Shown here: positions 36,215 to 45,360 of the stretch, piece by piece
Numbering within the stretch: the first letter of the stretch is position 1
Layout: each line of letters starts with the position of its first letter
Assembly: GCA_022828595.1 (NCBI GenBank)
Contig: JAKGHH010000005.1
Location: 61,189,655-61,253,654, forward strand
Reading direction: 5' to 3'
Source: Nelumbo lutea
Lineage: Eukaryota; Streptophyta; Magnoliopsida; Proteales; Nelumbonaceae
DNA: 64,000 bases
Position numbers and translations under genes: made by a program
Notes under the pieces: model-generated
What the model saw: only the letters and a program-made list of their open reading frames with translations
Told to the model about the DNA's origin: nothing
Databases searched by the model: none

Positions 36215-36473
36215 CATGGTTTTCAAAACCAGACCGGAAAGGAAAATCTAGGAACCAGTCACTTGACCAGTTCCATTTTCCCCAAAACCATTGATTTTGA
36301 TTAGTGAATCGTTGAATCGGGCGATTAACCGTTCGAACGGTTTTGACAATTTTTATTTATTTTTTATTTTTCTATCAGAACGGGCCGAGTGTTCGGTTTG
36401 AACGGTCGGACCATTCGACCCAATAACCGAACCCCTAATAGGTTTGGTCACTGGGTCAGTTTTAAAAACCATG
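36215..36473. mobile_element. hAT-type MITE with CATGGTTTT termini
   Basis: TIRs CATGGTTTTCAAAACC and its mirror ending GTTTTAAAAACCATG. Target duplication TTCCATAC (36207-36214) versus TTCCACAC (36474-36481), 7 of 8 bases. A second left terminus of the same family begins at 37199 (CATGGTTTTTAAAACCG). Confidence 0.78.
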
Positions 36474-36481
36474 TTCCACAC

Positions 36482-38077
36482 ATTACCGGGTAAGGGATGT
36501 ATGACGAAGACTCAAGCTCCACATGCCATTAAAAATTTCTTTTTAGAAAATCTTAATACAATGTAACTACTCTTTAGTTATTCTATTTTGGTGGCAAGTA
36601 AGCAATTTAACCATCCGGGTCAAATGAGTGTGATTTCTCAATTTTTATTGATGGCAAATAAGCAATTTAACCATTCGGGTCAAGTAAGCAATTTAACCAT
36701 TCGACTTCTCAGAGGTGGGTGAAGTTTCCGTTTAGGTAACTTCGACGGGAGTTCAAGTGCGTCGGTGAATCTGGGGTGAAAGAGAGAGAAAGTTGGCTAA
36801 GGAGGCGTTTGGTCAGGAAACTCGAAGGGAGAAGTTCTTTCCTCTTTGGATGGAGGAGTTGCAGAGACAGGCTGCACAGTTATGGAGTTGTAGTTCAGAT
36901 CTGGGTTTTAGGCAGCTGGCGGGCGGACGTGTCTTGCTAATTTTCGAATCGGAACTTGAAGCTCTTCGTCTGGTGGTCGTGGAGAAGAGCCCGTTTTGAC
37001 TTGGAGGGAGGACGCTCTCATTATTCTGGTGGGAACTGGGTCTGGAAAAGGAGTGTGGCATCAGGGGCACCAATATGTGGAGAGTTAATCTTCTTTGGAT
37101 AGACCTCGAAGCTGTGAGATTAGTGATTTGGGCGGGAGCACTGTATGAGATTCCAAAAGCTCTGATGGTGGAAATTTTGCTGGAGTAGCATGGTTTTTAA
37201 AACCGAACCGGTTCGGCGGTTCAACCGTCCGGGTCAAGCGGTTCGACTCGTGACGTCATAAATAAATAAAAATAAAAAATGCTTATATATAATAAAAAAT
37301 ACCATAAAAATTTAAATAAAATACAAAAAATACAGAAAAAATTCCAAAAAATATAGAAAATTTTCCAAAAATAAGGATTAATCAAGGCACTGTGAAGAGG
37401 CAGCTCTTAATTTATCAAGGCACATTGAAGGGGCAGCTCTTAACCAGTTAATTGATTGATTCAATTAAATCAAGAGCTCCCTCATCAATCAGTAAAAATA
37501 AGGATTAAGGAATTAAGTGACCCCTTTAGAGTCATTTTCTTTCAATCTCAAGTTGTCTCTAGAAATCCTACCAAAGAAAAAAATCTCTAGAAAAATTAAT
37601 TCACGCTTACTAAACAAGCATATATATACAGGTTAATGACAACAAATTATACCATTCTAGCAGGTCTGAAAAATTCAAAAAAATCAATCAAATCACAAAA
37701 AAATCAGGAAAAAAAATTATACCTTCAGGGATTCGTCGCTGGTGGGTTTGGGCAGTCCGCCGCTGCAAGTCGCCGCTACAAGTGCTTGGGTGACTCTTTT
37801 TGCCACTGCAAGTCGCTTTCCATCTGACGTTGCAAGTGCTTGGATGACTCTTTTCGCTGTTGCAAGTTCGCCAATCACCGTCGGTATGTGTCACCATCGG
37901 ATGCCAGAGTCGATGGCCACCGCAGGTCGTAGGGTGTAAGGGTTGAGACTTGAGAGTTGAGAGGACTAAGGAGTGACTGAGTGAGGAGGGAACTCAGGAA
38001 CCCTAAAGACTAAACCGAATAAGAGACTGTATTGGGATTTGAAAATCATGGGATATAATTGGCATTTTTTTTTGTTT
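36482..38077. other. Repeat fragments and unassigned sequence
   Basis: Three copies of AAGCAATTTAACCATTCGGG within 36597-36700. An open stretch at 36793-36999 has weak resemblance to DUF4283-type LINE leader proteins (GGRVLLIFESELEALRLV) but no further support. A one-ended hAT-MITE copy starts at 37199. At 37735-37880 TGCAAGTCGC / TGCAAGTGCTTGG words repeat. No gene is supported. Confidence 0.35.
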
Positions 38078-38109
38078 TTTTTTTATCAACTTCATGACCA
38101 AGATAGAAA

Positions 38110-38217
38110 CAGTACAGCAGTTACTCAGAACCTTCCAGAAAAGTTGACACCTCATCTGGATTTTGATGTGTCATACAATACTAAAACAGGACTTGCAAAT
38201 GGGTATGAAGAGAACAA
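38110..38217 (+). pseudogene. Unidentified exon-like segment upstream of the MRG fragment
   Basis: An open stretch encodes TQNLPEKLTPHLDFDVSYNT and onward to NGYEEN, ending ACAA|GTGATT, a possible donor. Several AG acceptors precede it (38112, 38120, 38128). Its two leftover bases would join in phase with the MRG exon starting at 43952. The peptide looks coding but I do not recognise it. Confidence 0.35.
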
Positions 38218-38526
38218 GTGATTGCTTGTTTCTATTTTGATTCTTTTTTTCTATTTTGAGTTACCTATAATTTTCTAAGCTTTGCTTCCATTACGGGTGT
38301 TGCTTAAGATTACAAATAACCGCATTTTTTTTAATTTGTAAAACTTGTGCAAATAGAAGTGAATAATTGTCATGATCTCTAAGCATTTTTTATCTATGAA
38401 GTTTTTTGCACTATTGATTTGTTGATCTCATTAGCACTTGTAATTTGGCTATGGTCTTTCATTAAAATTCTATTTTCCTGTTTTCGCCATGCACTATAGA
38501 ATTAGTCATGCATCAAGATAACCTTT

Positions 38527-38769
38527 TGTAAAAGCAAAGCTTTTATGGTTTATACTTTTTTTTATACTTTTTTTCTATCTATCTTATTCATTGAGAATTC
38601 AAGTATATATGCACATGAACAAACCTCCTAAGCTTATGGCAACTAGAACTCCTTAGTTTACAATGACTCAAACATATCTTTTCTATCCTATCTGAACCAT
38701 TCATGATAAGGAAAGGATAAGAAGATATATATAAACAAGATAATACTGAACAGACTCCTAATCCTAACA
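38527..38769 (-). repeat. 3' LTR of the minus-strand copia element
   Basis: Plus-strand text TGTAAAAGCAAAGC...CTAATCCTAACA, i.e. TGTTAGGATTAG...TTTTACA on the element strand. Nearly collinear with 43598-43828. Confidence 0.9.
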
Positions 38770-38786
38770 CCCCCCTCAAGTTGGAG
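38770..38786 (-). promoter_or_regulatory. Polypurine tract of the minus-strand copia element
   Basis: The complement reads CCAACTTGAGGGGGG directly before the 3' LTR. Confidence 0.8.
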
Positions 38787-38989
38787 CATGCAGATTGTGA
38801 ATGCCCAACTTGCAGAGAAAGTACTCAAATTCTCTATGACCCAGTGCCTTTGTAAAGATGTCAGCCAGCTGAACGGTAGTCAACACATAAGCAGGATGAA
38901 TGCAACCATTTTGAATCTCATCACATACAAAATGTCAATAAACTTCAATATGTTTCGTACGCTCATGAAACACTGGGTTTGCTGCAATA

Positions 38990-41900
38990 TGAAATTCTGC
39001 CTAACTATCACAATATAATCACATTGGGTTTGAATGTGTAACTCCAAGAGCCAATAACAATCCCTTCAGCCATTTTAATTCACACGTAACCGTGGCCATA
39101 GAACGATACTCTGCTTCTGCTGAAGAACGAGCCACAATGTGTTGCTTCTTAGTTTTCCAGGAAATAGGCGATTTCCCAAGCAAAATAAACCATATAGACA
39201 GAGAACGTCGAGATAAAGGATAGTTCGCCCAGTCTGAATCACACCATGAATATAACTGTAAGTCACAATCTGAACGCAAGAGAATTCTTTGACCAGGATT
39301 TCCTTTCAAGTAGCGCACCACTCGCAATGCAGCATCCCAATGTCTTTCTTGCGGTTGCTGCATAAATTGGGACAAAACATGCACACAATAAGACAACTCT
39401 AGGTGAGTTGCTGAGAGATAAATAAGCCTGCCCACCAAGCGCCTGTATCGCTCAGGATCAGATAAGAGAGGCCCCTCTGTCAAGGCAAGATTGTGATTCT
39501 GCTCCAGAGGAAAATGAGCAGGTTTTGCACCAAGTAATCCAACTTCAGAGATAATATCCAAAGCATAATTACGTTGAGACAGAAAAAATCTTGTTGAGTT
39601 TCGAGCAATTTCAATGCCCAAAAAAAATTTCAATGGTCCCAAGTCTTTTATATGGAAGCAGTCACTCAAATATTTCTTGAAGACTTGAATTGTCATACAC
39701 CTGACATGATAATGTCGTCCATATACACGAGAACAAGTACATGCACCTTGTCTCAACGAAAGGTGAAGAGAGAGTAATTTGAACATGATTGTTGAAACCT
39801 CTATGTCTTCAAGGCTGCGGTTAATTTAGCAAACCAACATCTCGGCGCTTGTTTCAAGCCATAGAGAGATTTTCGCAACTGACACACCATACCTAGTTTA
39901 TCCGACTGAAAACCAGGAGGCTTCGCATGTAGACTTCCTCATGAAGGTCACCATGCAAGAATGCGTTATGTACGTCCATTTGATGAATCTCCCAATTTCT
40001 AGCTGCTGCGATTACAAGGAAGGTACGGACAGTAACCATTTTTGCAACTGGGGCAAAAGTTTCATTATAATCAATTCCCTCAATCTGCTTGTTCCCAAAA
40101 ATCACGAGATGAGCTTTGTATCTTTCCACTATCCCATCGGCGTTATACTTGATTCGATACACCCATTTGCATCCTATTGCTCATTTTTTGGATGGCAAAG
40201 GCTCCACAGTCCATGCCTGATTATTTTCAAGTGCCTATATTTCTTTATGCATTGCATTCTTCCATTTTTCATCCTTTACGGCCTCAGCAAAACAAGTAGG
40301 TTCAACTCTTGTAGTAACAACTGCCAAGAAAGCATGATGTCGACAAGAAAAATTGTTACAGCTCATATAGTTATCTATGGGATAAGGACTACCTGCAGAA
40401 TGTGATTGGCCGAGTGAGCTTGCAAAGGGACGTGGAGAGGGACTCAAGCACTGTGTGGTGTGAAGCACATAATCTCTCAACCTTGTGGGCTATTGTTTCT
40501 ATCGATGCCCATGCCCCAAATGAAATTCAGAGTGCTGTTGTTGCTCAACATCGCCACCCCCTGACATCAAAATCGTCTTCACTTGCATTTTCTATGGTGG
40601 CGTCACAAGAATGCATGGGTTCACCACCATTTGCATTCGGGTCTACGCGGGCTCCTTCTTCTACACAGACTCTTTTTTCAGCGAGTTCACCTCGCTGGTT
40701 AGCCTCCATCTCGCCATTTGCTAGTCTAGGTAAATAAGTGGATGGTATCAACACCTCATCCGTCCCATCTATTCCACAATTAAATTGGCCTTGTACTTTG
40801 TTCTGTTGTGCATCTTCCTTGTGTGCATACGGGAATTCATGCTCTAAAAAAGTAACATCTCTTGATGCAAAGAACATGTCAGACTCTAAACCATACAAGC
40901 TCCATCATTTCTTTCCAAAATGATACCCAACAAAAACACACTGTCTGCTTCAACTAACAAATTTATCCCCTCCATGTCCACGATTGTGCGTATATTCTAA
41001 GCAACCAAAAACTCACACATTATCATAAGAAGGAGGTCGCCCAAATAATATTTCATAGGGAGTCTTTACCTTCAACAGAATGGACGGTGTCCGATTGATC
41101 AAATAACATGCGGCCATGATACATTCCCCCCCAAAATCAATAAGCAAGTTGGCTTGAAAGCACAAAGCTCGGGCAATATTGAGTATGTGGCGGTGTTTGT
41201 GTTCAACCCTCCCGTTTTGTTGAGAGGTCACGACACAAGTGGTTTGATGAATAATACCACTTTCAACAAAATAACTAGCCAAGCATACAAACTCAGTCCC
41301 ATTATTAGTACGGATCACCTTTACAGGTTTGTTAAATTGCCTTTGAACCATAGCAAAAAAAATTTGAAGAACTCATCCCACTTTCGTCTTATCAACTAGA
41401 AGATAAATCCAAACGCCTCTAGAAAAATCATCTACTATGGTCAAGAAATAATGAGCACCACAAGAAGCTGCAGTTCTATAAGGATCCAACAAATCACAAT
41501 GAATTAACTCAAAAATGTCGGATGCTTTATTATTACTAGAAACAAACTCTTCTCGACATTGTTTAGCTCGTAAGCATGCATCACAACCCTTAATATTGTC
41601 ATCATTATTATTTTTAGTACTAATAAAAGGCAGCAACTGAACAATTCTATAAGAAGGATGCCCTAACCTTTGATGCCAAATGTCACATGTCCTGCTCTCT
41701 GTAGTCTTCATTTCTCTTGTTGATGCAATGCTCCAGAAATAATAGTCCCTCTCGCTGCTCACCCGCTCCAATCAGCATCCTCGTAGTGCATTCCTATATC
41801 ACACATAATTTATTAGTGAATTGTTTAGCTCGTAGTGCATTCCAATATCACACATAATTTGATGCCAAATATCACACGTCCTGCTCTCTGTAGTCTTCAT

Positions 41901-42345
41901 TGCTCTTGTTGATGCAATGCTCCAGAAATAATAGAGTCCCTCTCGCTGCTCACCCACTCCGATCAGCATCCTCGTAGTGCAGTCCTATATCACACATAAT
42001 TTATTAGTGAACTGGACAATACAATTCGATTCCTCAATCAATTGCGACACAGAAAGTAAACTGCAATTCAAACTAGGCACATATAAAACACTAGTCAATT
42101 TCAGATGATCGTCCAGTGCAACTGTGCCTTCTTTCTCTGCTATTGTCGCTTTACCGTCTAGTAGCCCAACAGAGCACGGAATGACATTCTTTATGTCCCT
42201 CATCGACTCGAGGCTTCCTGTCATATGATGAGAGGCCCTTGTGTCTATTATCTATTCTGACAATTTTTGCTTACCACTTAGTTGTTGAATCCCCTCTTTC
42301 TGTGTATTCAAAAGGTTGAGTAACATGTTCCACTAGTCACTACTC
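38990..42345 (-). pseudogene. copia gag tail and pol of the minus-strand element, broken
   Basis: Reading down the minus strand: gag C-terminal tail (LLNLLNTQKEG, LSGK), a protease active site changed to DTRASHHMTG (about 42230) with a stop just upstream, LLSVSQLIEE (about 42040), GAG-pre-integrase WHQRLGHPSYRIVQL (about 41672), integrase with FLTIVDDFSRGVW and RTNNGTEF (the second catalytic Asp is Asn) and NGRVEHKHRHILN (about 41200), RT with VERYKAHLV...[11 protein letters not shown] (about 40090) and YMDDIIMSG (about 39720), RNase H with SDWAN and SSAEAEYRSMA (about 39110). A 189-bp tandem duplication at 41672-42014 disrupts the protease/integrase junction. Several frameshifts and stops. 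It encoded replication enzymes for the element but cannot now. Confidence 0.88.
41672..42014. repeat. 189-bp tandem duplication inside the copia element
   Basis: GATGCCAAATGTCACATGTC at 41672 and GATGCCAAATATCACACGTC at 41861 begin two copies that stay similar through CAGCATCCTCGTAGTGCA and ACACATAATTTATTAGTGAA. A third short scrap (ATTGTTTAGCTCGTA) recurs at about 41560 and 41819. Confidence 0.8.
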
Positions 42346-42463
42346 AGTCCATTTAACCCAGTCTTGACTGCATCAATTGATTCTCCTTGAACGCATTGCC
42401 TTGAGCAGAGGCTTTAGTTGTATGGGCCTTGACATGGCCGCCACGACCTTGGATCAGTGAAGG

Positions 42464-43060
42464 ATCATGGCATCCCTTGGCAAGGCCATGATCATCAGCC
42501 ATGTTGGGTTTTCCGGCATAGAGATTTCCGTGGTTCGAGCTACAGGCCATGACAACACACCTATCGACGACAAACATCTGCATGAGATACTCTTCTTCGT
42601 CTCCAACTGTCCCGGCTCCGTCCCCTTCCTGGCTGAAAGGAATTCGTACCGGCTCGACAAGACCAGATATCGTAATGTAGCCCTCAAGACCCTACTGCTC
42701 ATTCATCGTCTGCTGCGTGGAGGAGACCGGTATTTGGAGCAAGACCTACGCACAACACACCTCTCTGTCCATCTCCACATGAACATTACGCTATGGTTCC
42801 TGAGGAATTCCAGCAACCAGTCTCTCTCTTTTCTGCACAGTTATGCGGATTTTCTTGCAAAGCGAATGGGGTGGATGATCAACCAAGCTGGAAAGCTGGA
42901 GCCCATCATGTTCCAAGCATCGGAATTTCGATTCTATGAGGAGAAGTCGATCGAGATGGTGTTCCGTAGATTACCCAAGTGTCAAGTGTTTCTTGATTGA
43001 ATTCTGGAGTGCTCACCTCTGGGTATTGCTTCTCCTGACCGCTTTAACCACAGGGAAGCC
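42464..43060 (+). pseudogene. Captured ANTH-domain (AP180/CALM-type clathrin assembly) gene fragment
   Basis: The plus strand, antisense to the surrounding element, reads ASLGKAMIISHVGFSGIE, VVRATGHDNTPIDDKHLHEI, FFVSNCPGSVPFLAER, KTRYRNVALKTLLLIHRLL, then FLHSYADFLAKRMGWMINQ, EEKSIEMVFRRLPKCQVFLD, one in-frame TGA (about 42998) and ILECSPLGIASPDRFN. This is the collinear order of the plant ANTH domain, which binds phosphoinositides and clathrin at the plasma membrane. The true N-terminus (before ASLGKAM) and the clathrin-binding C-terminal half are missing. There is no intron, but related plant genes are often intronless. The frame is almost intact, so the fragment is fairly young or has been lightly damaged. 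It cannot give a full protein. Confidence 0.85.
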
Positions 43061-43172
43061 GGGTTCGTCTGGCTGAAGCAGAGGAGGAACTCGACAGAAA
43101 CTATGCTTTCTGCTACAGAAAAGAAGAAAACAGAGCAAAGAGACTTACACAGAGAGAAACATGATCTCGAAG

Positions 43173-43590
43173 ATGGAGAAGGCGACATGGATCAGAGAAA
43201 AAAACCATCTGCCATGGAAGCTACGGTGTTGTTTCATTGGCCGAAACCAAACACCATCTCTTGCGGCCTGTTATAGCTGTGAAATCGTCTGAATATTCTG
43301 AATCTGGATCGATTCGGAAGGAGAGAGATTTTTACCCAACTCCAAGACTGCCGACAAGTTATTTACTTCTATGGCGAGGATGCCACCGTTGAGGACGGTT
43401 TCACCATCTACAATCTGTTGCTTGAGTTCGCTTCTGGAGGCAGTTTATATGACTCAAGATTGCCGATTTCGGGCTCTCTAAGAGGGTTAGAGAAGATATG
43501 CTCTGCAGGACGGATGGGATGATGTTGAGGACCACGCCTCTGTATGCAGCACCTGAATCGATTAGCTTCTGTGTGTATGAACCTCGCTCT
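43173..43590 (+). pseudogene. Captured MAPKKK-like protein kinase fragment
   Basis: Starts at an ATG (43173) reading MEKATWIRE, then after a one-base shift in an A-run HGSYGVVSLAE (glycine-rich loop) and VIAVKSSEYS (the ATP-binding Lys). After a second shift come LQDCRQVIYFYGEDATVEDG and YNLLLEFASGGSLYD. A jump leads straight to KIADFGLSKRV (DFG) and TTPLYAAPESI...CVYEPRSD (APE and subdomain IX). The order and the DCRQVI...LLLEFASGGSL signature are those of plant MEKK-subfamily MAP kinase kinase kinases. The HRD catalytic loop region between GGSLYD and KIADFG is deleted, so it could not be an active kinase. Its last codons (EPRSD) run directly into the element's PBS complement. Confidence 0.82.
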
Positions 43591-43597
43591 GATACCA
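43586..43597 (-). promoter_or_regulatory. Primer-binding site of the minus-strand copia element
   Basis: The plus strand reads GCTCTGATACCA, i.e. TGGTATCAGAGC on the element strand, directly inside the 5' LTR. Confidence 0.9.
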
Positions 43598-43828
43598 TGT
43601 AAAAGCAAAACTTTTCTGATTTATACTTTTTTTCTATCTATCTTATTCATTGAGAATTCAAGTATATATGCACATGAACGAACCTCCTAAGCTTATGACA
43701 AATAGGACTCCTAAGTTTACAGGGTTTCAAATATATCTTTCCTATCCTATCTAAACCATTCATGATAAGGAAAGGATAAGAAGATATATACAAACAAGAT
43801 AATACTGAACAGACTCCTAATCCTAACA
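43598..43828 (-). repeat. 5' LTR of the minus-strand copia element
   Basis: Nearly identical in layout to 38527-38769, 12 bases shorter. Followed by the duplication CCTTT. Confidence 0.9.
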
Positions 43829-43951
43829 CCTTTTTCTACCTATTTGTTGTTAAGGATATATGATTGCATTAACATATTTTTATTTATCTGATGATAGTTT
43901 TGCTTCGTTTTATTTTGTTTTATTTTTTCTTTTTTCTTTTTTTTTTTTTAG

Positions 43952-44130
43952 TGGATATAGGATAGCTGGATCAATTGGAGAGATTCTGAAGGGGTTAAGT
44001 TGTTACTTTAACAAAGCATTACCAGTGTTACTCTTGTACAGGAAAGAGAGCCAACAATATCATGAAGCAGTTTTAGATAACACATCACCTTCTACTGTAT
44101 ATGGTGCTGAGCATCTTCTGCGACTATTTG
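43952..44130 (+). pseudogene. MRG-domain (MORF4-related, MRG1/2-like) exon fragment
   Basis: After a long T-tract acceptor the exon encodes GSIGEILKGLSCYFNKALPV, LLLYRKESQQYHEAVLDN and TSPSTVYGAEHLLRLF, ending G|GTATGT. This matches the centre of the MRG domain of plant chromodomain proteins that read H3K4/H3K36 methylation (SVAEILKGI.SYFDKALPV ... YGAEHLLRLF). The exon itself is open with plausible splice sites. However, neither the chromodomain nor the next MRG exon (VKLPELL...) is found; 320 bases downstream lies an unrelated PERK exon. So it is a gene fragment rather than a working MRG gene, unless the missing exons were lost in assembly. Confidence 0.75.
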
Positions 44131-44491
44131 GTATGTTCAACAGTTCCCAGCGTAGATAGTTTTTTATCAAATGAAATTGGATTTGGGACTCTGGGTTTGG
44201 CACCCATCAACCAGGAACTTCTGCACAAGTCCATTCGGATAACAGCCATGCATGTTTCTTGATTATTATTTGATATGAATGCATTAAAATATTAAGTTGC
44301 ATTAATTTCTATATCCAAGACCGCATTTGTCATTTGCCCTTGGAATTTTTTAAACCTTTTGGTTACTGATGGAATTCCATATGCAGATTCTCAGTCTGTT
44401 ATATCAGTCTGAGAAGCTTTGGGATTTTGGCTTTAATGCCATACTCCCCTTCTCTAATTCTAACCCATTACAATGGTTTTAAACTAAGCAG

Positions 44492-44657
44492 ATTGTTCGG
44501 GCATTGGAAGGAGACGCCTCTCTGGCCGATCCGAACGAGGGCATCAGACCTGGGCATAGCAGTCTACAGTTCCTATGGGAGCTCAGATTATGACACAGTG
44601 CAGTACAATGAGGACATGAAGAAATTCAGGAAGATGGCATTAGGCAGCGAGGAGTAC
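44492..44657 (+). pseudogene. PERK-type receptor kinase C-terminal exon fragment
   Basis: After an acceptor (AACTAAGCAG) the sequence reads IVRALEGDASLADPNEGIRP GHSS (44492 onward). After a loss of about two bases it continues YSSYGSSDYDTVQYNEDMKK FRKMALGSEEY. This is the start of the last exon of proline-rich extensin-like receptor kinases (PERKs): end of kinase domain plus the Tyr/Ser-rich tail. The usual continuation (YGLYPS.SS) is absent. With the frameshift it is non-functional. It has the same orientation as the MRG fragment. Confidence 0.78.
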
Positions 44658-45030
44658 ATTAGACTTTCTGTCCCTCATAAGAATATATGGATCTTGAGTT
44701 TATAAGAAGAGAGAAAATGCGAAGAGAAGTTTCACTTGCAGATCAAATTCGGGCTGCCAAAAGCAAAAGAGTGGAATGTCTAGCACTCACAAACTCTTTG
44801 GTTCAGACTCTACTAAATTCTTTTACAAACTAAGAAATTATCAAATTGAAATTGAAATGTATTTATAATTCAAATAGTTTGAATGGAGAATGGTTTTTTA
44901 AATTTTGATTGTAATTGATGTTTTTCCATCTTTTGTATTTTATTTCGGCTTAAATGAATATTTATATATATAGAAAACAGGTAATTTGAAGAAAATTAAA
45001 TATAAAATAGGTTATGTGGAAAAAAAAGTA
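44658..45030. other. Unassigned sequence downstream of the PERK fragment
   Basis: A purine-rich stretch followed by AT-rich DNA; no recognisable feature. Confidence 0.4.
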
Positions 45031-45360
45031 TACTACGACTGCCGCTAAAAAGCACGCTACAAATTTATAGCGGCAACCGAACTTGGTTTTTAGCACCAGT
45101 CATGGCTGCCACTAAAACAACCTTTAGCGTCTGCCGGATTAGTATTAGCAACAGTTGCGACTGTCGCTAAAACAACCTTTTACGGCAACCGGATGAGCAT
45201 TAGTTGTAGTTACAACTGCCAGCTTAGTATTTATATAGGCAGCCGTGAAAACTGCTGCTAGAACGTTTAGCAAAATCGTTTTTTTAGCGGCAGTTTGCCG
45301 GTTGTTGGTAAAACTTATAGTGGCAGTTTTGATGGCCTTTAGCGGCAGTCACTTGTAGTG
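45031..45360. mobile_element. CACTA-like MITE
   Basis: Left TACTACGACTGCCGCTAAAA and right TTTAGCGGCAGTCACTTGTAGTG are imperfect inverted ends of the CACTACAAG type. The interior repeats GCGGCAACCG / TAGCGGCAG words. No coding frame. Confidence 0.65.

Larger units (their letters stand above)
38527..43828 (-). mobile_element. Ty1/copia retrotransposon with host-gene fragments in place of gag
   Basis: A perfect 5-bp target duplication CCTTT (38522-38526, 43829-43833) bounds a minus-strand element. LTRs are 43598-43828 (5') and 38527-38769 (3'), closely similar. PBS (43586-43597) and polypurine tract (38770-38786) are both present. From 5' to 3' on the minus strand: PBS, antisense MAPKKK-like fragment, antisense ANTH fragment, C-terminal scrap of gag, protease, integrase, RT, RNase H. 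The capsid and zinc-knuckle part of gag is missing. Stops and frameshifts show the element is inactive now. It sits between two exon-like segments of another locus (38217 and 43952). Confidence 0.92.

Noticed and set aside
36793..36999. Possible DUF4283/LINE ORF1 domain
   Set aside because: Only one weak motif (GGRVLLIFESELEALRLV); no zinc knuckle or downstream RT.
37199..38060. hAT-type MITE with CATGGTTTTTAAAACCG at the left and a possible ATTTTCAAATCC right end
   Set aside because: The right end is weak and the flanking 8-mers do not match, so only one terminus is reported in the region note.
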